A stretch of DNA of 7,274 nt, from the NCBI GenBank assembly GCA_947311285.1, contig CAMZKS010000119.1, positions 1 through 7,274 of the forward strand. The letters run 5' to 3'. Every line of letters begins with the position of its first letter. The first letter of the stretch is position 1. Under the pieces are notes generated by a model that did no database searches, was not told the origin of the DNA, and worked only from the letters and a program-made list of their open reading frames with translations. Shown piece after piece: positions 4,971-7,274 of this stretch. Position numbers and translations under genes: made by a program. The stretch comes from an uncultured bacterium (lineage in GTDB: Bacteria; Patescibacteriota; Gracilibacteria; UBA4473).

Positions 4971-7274
4971 TTATAGTTTTTTTCGTTGTATTGCTTTGTA
5001 AATTTCTACTCCTATTAGGGGAATTAATGAGGCTACCACAACAATCACCCAGTCCTTCAAATTCAGTGGGTAAGTGCCTAAAGTTTCATTCAAGAAAGGT
5101 ATGTAAAGTATAGTCGAGATCATCAACATCGAAGTAAAGACTGCCACCAACAACATATAATTAGTAAATGGATTCATCGCAAATACCGAACGAGTAAAGG
5201 ATCTTGCCGAGAAGGCATTAAACAGCTGGACTACAACTAACATCGTAAAGGCTACTGTTTGAGCGTGTAGTAGGGCCGTAGGATCAACGTCTAAGCCTTG
5301 GCTGAAGTTCCACCCATATTGATACAGCGTGTAGAGAAACCCTAATGTCATCACCGTACCGGTCATAATTCCGGTAAGGAGGAAATGCGTCACGAACGAT
5401 CCTTGTAGTAATTTTTCTTTCGGATCACGTGGCTTCTTTTTCATTAGTCCTTCCTCGGCTTCATCTACCCCAAGAGCGATGGCTGGCAATATGTCTGTAC
5501 CTAAATCAATACACAAAATAAGAATCGCTGTTAATGGTAATGGCAGACCAAAAACAATTGCCGCAAAAACCACAAACAATTCGGCAATATTACAACTAAA
5601 AATAAACCACACGAATTTTTTTAAGTTCTCATAAATTCGTCGTCCCTCTTCAACGGCTGTTACAATAGAAGCGAACGAGTCATCCGTTAAAATCATCGTG
5701 GCGGCTTCTTTACTGACTTCAGTTCCGGTGATACCCATAGCCACACCAATATCCGCTTTTTTAAGCGCCGGAGCGTCATTCACGCCGTCACCTGTCATGG
5801 CAACGACTTCACCTTGTTCTTGCAACAAACGAACAATTCTCATTTTTTGAGCTGGCAAACTTCGAGCAAAAATCAAAGGCCTAGTTCTGTCTTGCAGCAT
5901 AGCCCCTAACTTCTCATCTGAAATATCTATCACTTCACTACCCGTTAATACTTGCACATTATGCCCCCAGACAATACCGAGTTCTCGGGCGATTGCTTCA
6001 GCGGTTACGCCGTAATCGCCCGTGATTACAATCACTCGAATACCGGCGCTTCGGCAGTCGTGTACAGCATCTCTCACTTCCGCTCGGGGCGGATCAATCA
6101 TACCCACTAACCCCAAAAATACGAGATCGGTCTCGGCTTCGGTTTCGTTTGTCGGTAATTTTTTTGCGTCTAGAGATTTTTCAGCACAGGCTAAAACTCT
6201 TAAAGCATTTTCTGCCATTCGGTTGTAATGGCTTTTAATCTGCGCTCGTTTATCGGCCTTTAGTTCGTGTACGGTTTCACCATCACTCCAGTGTGTACAT
6301 TTTTCTAATAGTTGATCGGGAGAACCTTTCACCAATAATTTGCTTTTATCTTCCGTAATAACCGACATCATTTTGCGGTCTGAATCAAACGGAAAAACCT
6401 CTGAAACTTCACTTCTTTTCACTTCTTTTGATTTTTTAGCCTTGGCATAAAGCGTTAATAAGGCCCCTTCTGTGGGGTCCCCTAAAATACTGTAACGGTT
6501 ATCTTTATGAATAAGGCTGGCTTCATTACAAATGTAACTGGCCTCTAGCATGTCGTTTAGTAAGACTGTGTTTTCTTTATCTTTCTCTTTTCCTCCAACA
6601 TAGTTAACACTTCCCGCTTGTGGGTCGTACCCAACACCTGAAACATGATGAATCGAACGATCTGGTAAATAAATCTCACGCACCGTCATTTGATTTTTGG
6701 TCAATGTGCCAGTTTTATCTGAACAAATAGTGGTGACAGCGCCTAAGGTTTCAACCGATGATAATTTTTTAACAATCGCTTTTTTTTTGGCCAGCACTGT
6801 CGCGCCTAATGCCAAGGCGATAGTAATCGTCGTTGGCAACCCCTCAGGGACCGCCGCAATTGCTACTGAAACCGAGAATAATATACTTTCAACTACGCTG
6901 TAATCTCGCCATAAACCAATTAAAAATAGAATAACACAGAGCCCTCCTGTAACTTTCGTCACAAATAAGCCTACACGATTTAACTCGATCTGTAGTGGTG
7001 ATTTAGTTTTCTCTGTTTCTGTAGTTAAACGGGCAATTTCACCAAACTTCGTATTCATTCCTGTCAGCGTTACTTCAAACACCCCAGACCCTTTAGCAAT
7101 AGATGTGCCCATATAAACTAGGTCTTTTGCCTTTTTTTCAATTGGCAGACTTTCTCCCGTTAAGGCTGATTCTTCAATTTTCAAGGAATGTGTTTCGAGT
7201 ACCTCTCCATCCGCTGGAACTTTGTCCCCTTCGCCTAAAACTACTAAATCACCTGGCACTAGTTGAGCCGTTTC
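4971..7274 (-). CDS. Cation-transporting P-type ATPase, P2 (Ca2+/Na+,K+-like) family (partial, N-terminus beyond window)
   Basis: The frame is open to the window edge; 767 residues are visible, and a GTG at 7259 is internal (VPGD motif of the actuator domain), not a start. The pump couples ATP hydrolysis to cation export across the cytoplasmic membrane. Visible in order: actuator TGES (39-42); M3 (about 103-123); M4 with PEGLP (143-147); phosphorylation motif DKTGT with catalytic Asp186; nucleotide-domain motifs FDSDRKMMSV (296-305) and KGSP (316-319); DPPR (394-397); TGD (418-420); TGDGVNDAP (494-502); then M5-M10 ending at 767. All catalytic motifs are intact. Ion-site residues: Glu144 in M4, Asn562 and Glu565 in M5, Asp590, Thr593 and Asp594 in M6. 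The M6 motif CIDLGTDILPA is closer to Na+,K+-ATPases than to SERCA, while PEGLP is SERCA-like; the SERCA M8 glutamate is Gln683. About 110-140 residues (M1, M2 and part of the actuator) are missing. Ca2+ export is the likeliest role, but the ion is not certain. Confidence 0.96.
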   Translation of the reverse strand, partial: ETAQLVPGDLVVLGEGDKVPADGEVLETHSLKIEESALTGESLPIEKKAKDLVYMGTSIAKGSGVFEVTLTGMNTKFGEIARLTTETEKTKSPLQIELNRVGLFVTKVTGGLCVILFLIGLWRDYSVVESILFSVSVAIAAVPEGLPTTITIALALGATVLAKKKAIVKKLSSVETLGAVTTICSDKTGTLTKNQMTVREIYLPDRSIHHVSGVGYDPQAGSVNYVGGKEKDKENTVLLNDMLEASYICNEASLIHKDNRYSILGDPTEGALLTLYAKAKKSKEVKRSEVSEVFPFDSDRKMMSVITEDKSKLLVKGSPDQLLEKCTHWSDGETVHELKADKRAQIKSHYNRMAENALRVLACAEKSLDAKKLPTNETEAETDLVFLGLVGMIDPPRAEVRDAVHDCRSAGIRVIVITGDYGVTAEAIARELGIVWGHNVQVLTGSEVIDISDEKLGAMLQDRTRPLIFARSLPAQKMRIVRLLQEQGEVVAMTGDGVNDAPALKKADIGVAMGITGTEVSKEAATMILTDDSFASIVTAVEEGRRIYENLKKFVWFIFSCNIAELFVVFAAIVFGLPLPLTAILILCIDLGTDILPAIALGVDEAEEGLMKKKPRDPKEKLLQGSFVTHFLLTGIMTGTVMTLGFLYTLYQYGWNFSQGLDVDPTALLHAQTVAFTMLVVVQLFNAFSARSFTRSVFAMNPFTNYMLLVAVFTSMLMISTILYIPFLNETLGTYPLNLKDWVIVVVASLIPLIGVEIYKAIQRKKL

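Noticed and set aside
7257..7259. GTG as start of a 762-residue ATPase
   Set aside because: It encodes the valine of the VPGD actuator-domain motif, the frame is open upstream to the window edge, and M1-M2 would be missing. The gene is cut by the window, not truncated.
1950..7274. Alternative genetic code (TGA read as Gly or Trp)
   Set aside because: No coding frame contains TGA, Gly and Trp use standard codons, and all visible stops are TAA. The standard bacterial code explains everything seen.

Overview
All four recognisable genes lie on the minus strand. They fall into two unrelated blocks. From 7274 down to 4971 is the C-terminal ~85% of a type II (P2) cation-pumping P-type ATPase whose N-terminus lies outside the window. 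From about 4766 down to 1 is a cluster of envelope-associated genes: a small two-helix membrane protein (4185-4712), a large unrecognised protein with two hydrophobic regions (1950-4175), and a secreted-signal, multi-helix membrane protein that looks like VirB6/TrbL of type IV secretion systems (1-1771, C-terminus outside the window). The last gene is the least obvious because its frame stays open to the window edge; it was found by translating the minus strand from the only possible ATG.

The 204-bp gap between the ATPase and the cluster is rich in structure. In the direction of transcription it holds a REP-like hairpin, two identical perfect 18-bp palindromes (TTCAAGGTCGACCTTGAA) 54 bp apart, a probable intrinsic terminator, and then a strong-looking promoter with an extended -10. 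The 178-bp gap before the VirB6-like gene holds a second promoter with the same architecture (TTGTTT, 17-bp spacer, TGnTATAAT) and a weak candidate terminator. None of the three visible gene starts has a convincing Shine-Dalgarno sequence, and the two promoters predict 5' leaders of only about 14-20 nt.

The window suggests a moderately AT-rich bacterium. All three visible stops are TAA and no coding frame needs TGA recoded. A VirB6/TrbL-like protein with a short cytoplasmic-type neighbour and a large orphan protein, together with weak ribosome-binding sites, recalls Patescibacteria (CPR) genomes, where T4SS/T4P-like envelope clusters are common. This placement is an inference from style, not from a marker gene.

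A working picture: the 193-codon-frame and 741-residue genes form a two-gene operon (9-bp gap, same frame, one TAA between them) and the VirB6-like gene is co-directional with its own promoter. Together they may form part of an envelope translocation or DNA-uptake apparatus. No VirB4, PrgI, coupling protein or relaxase is inside the window to prove this.
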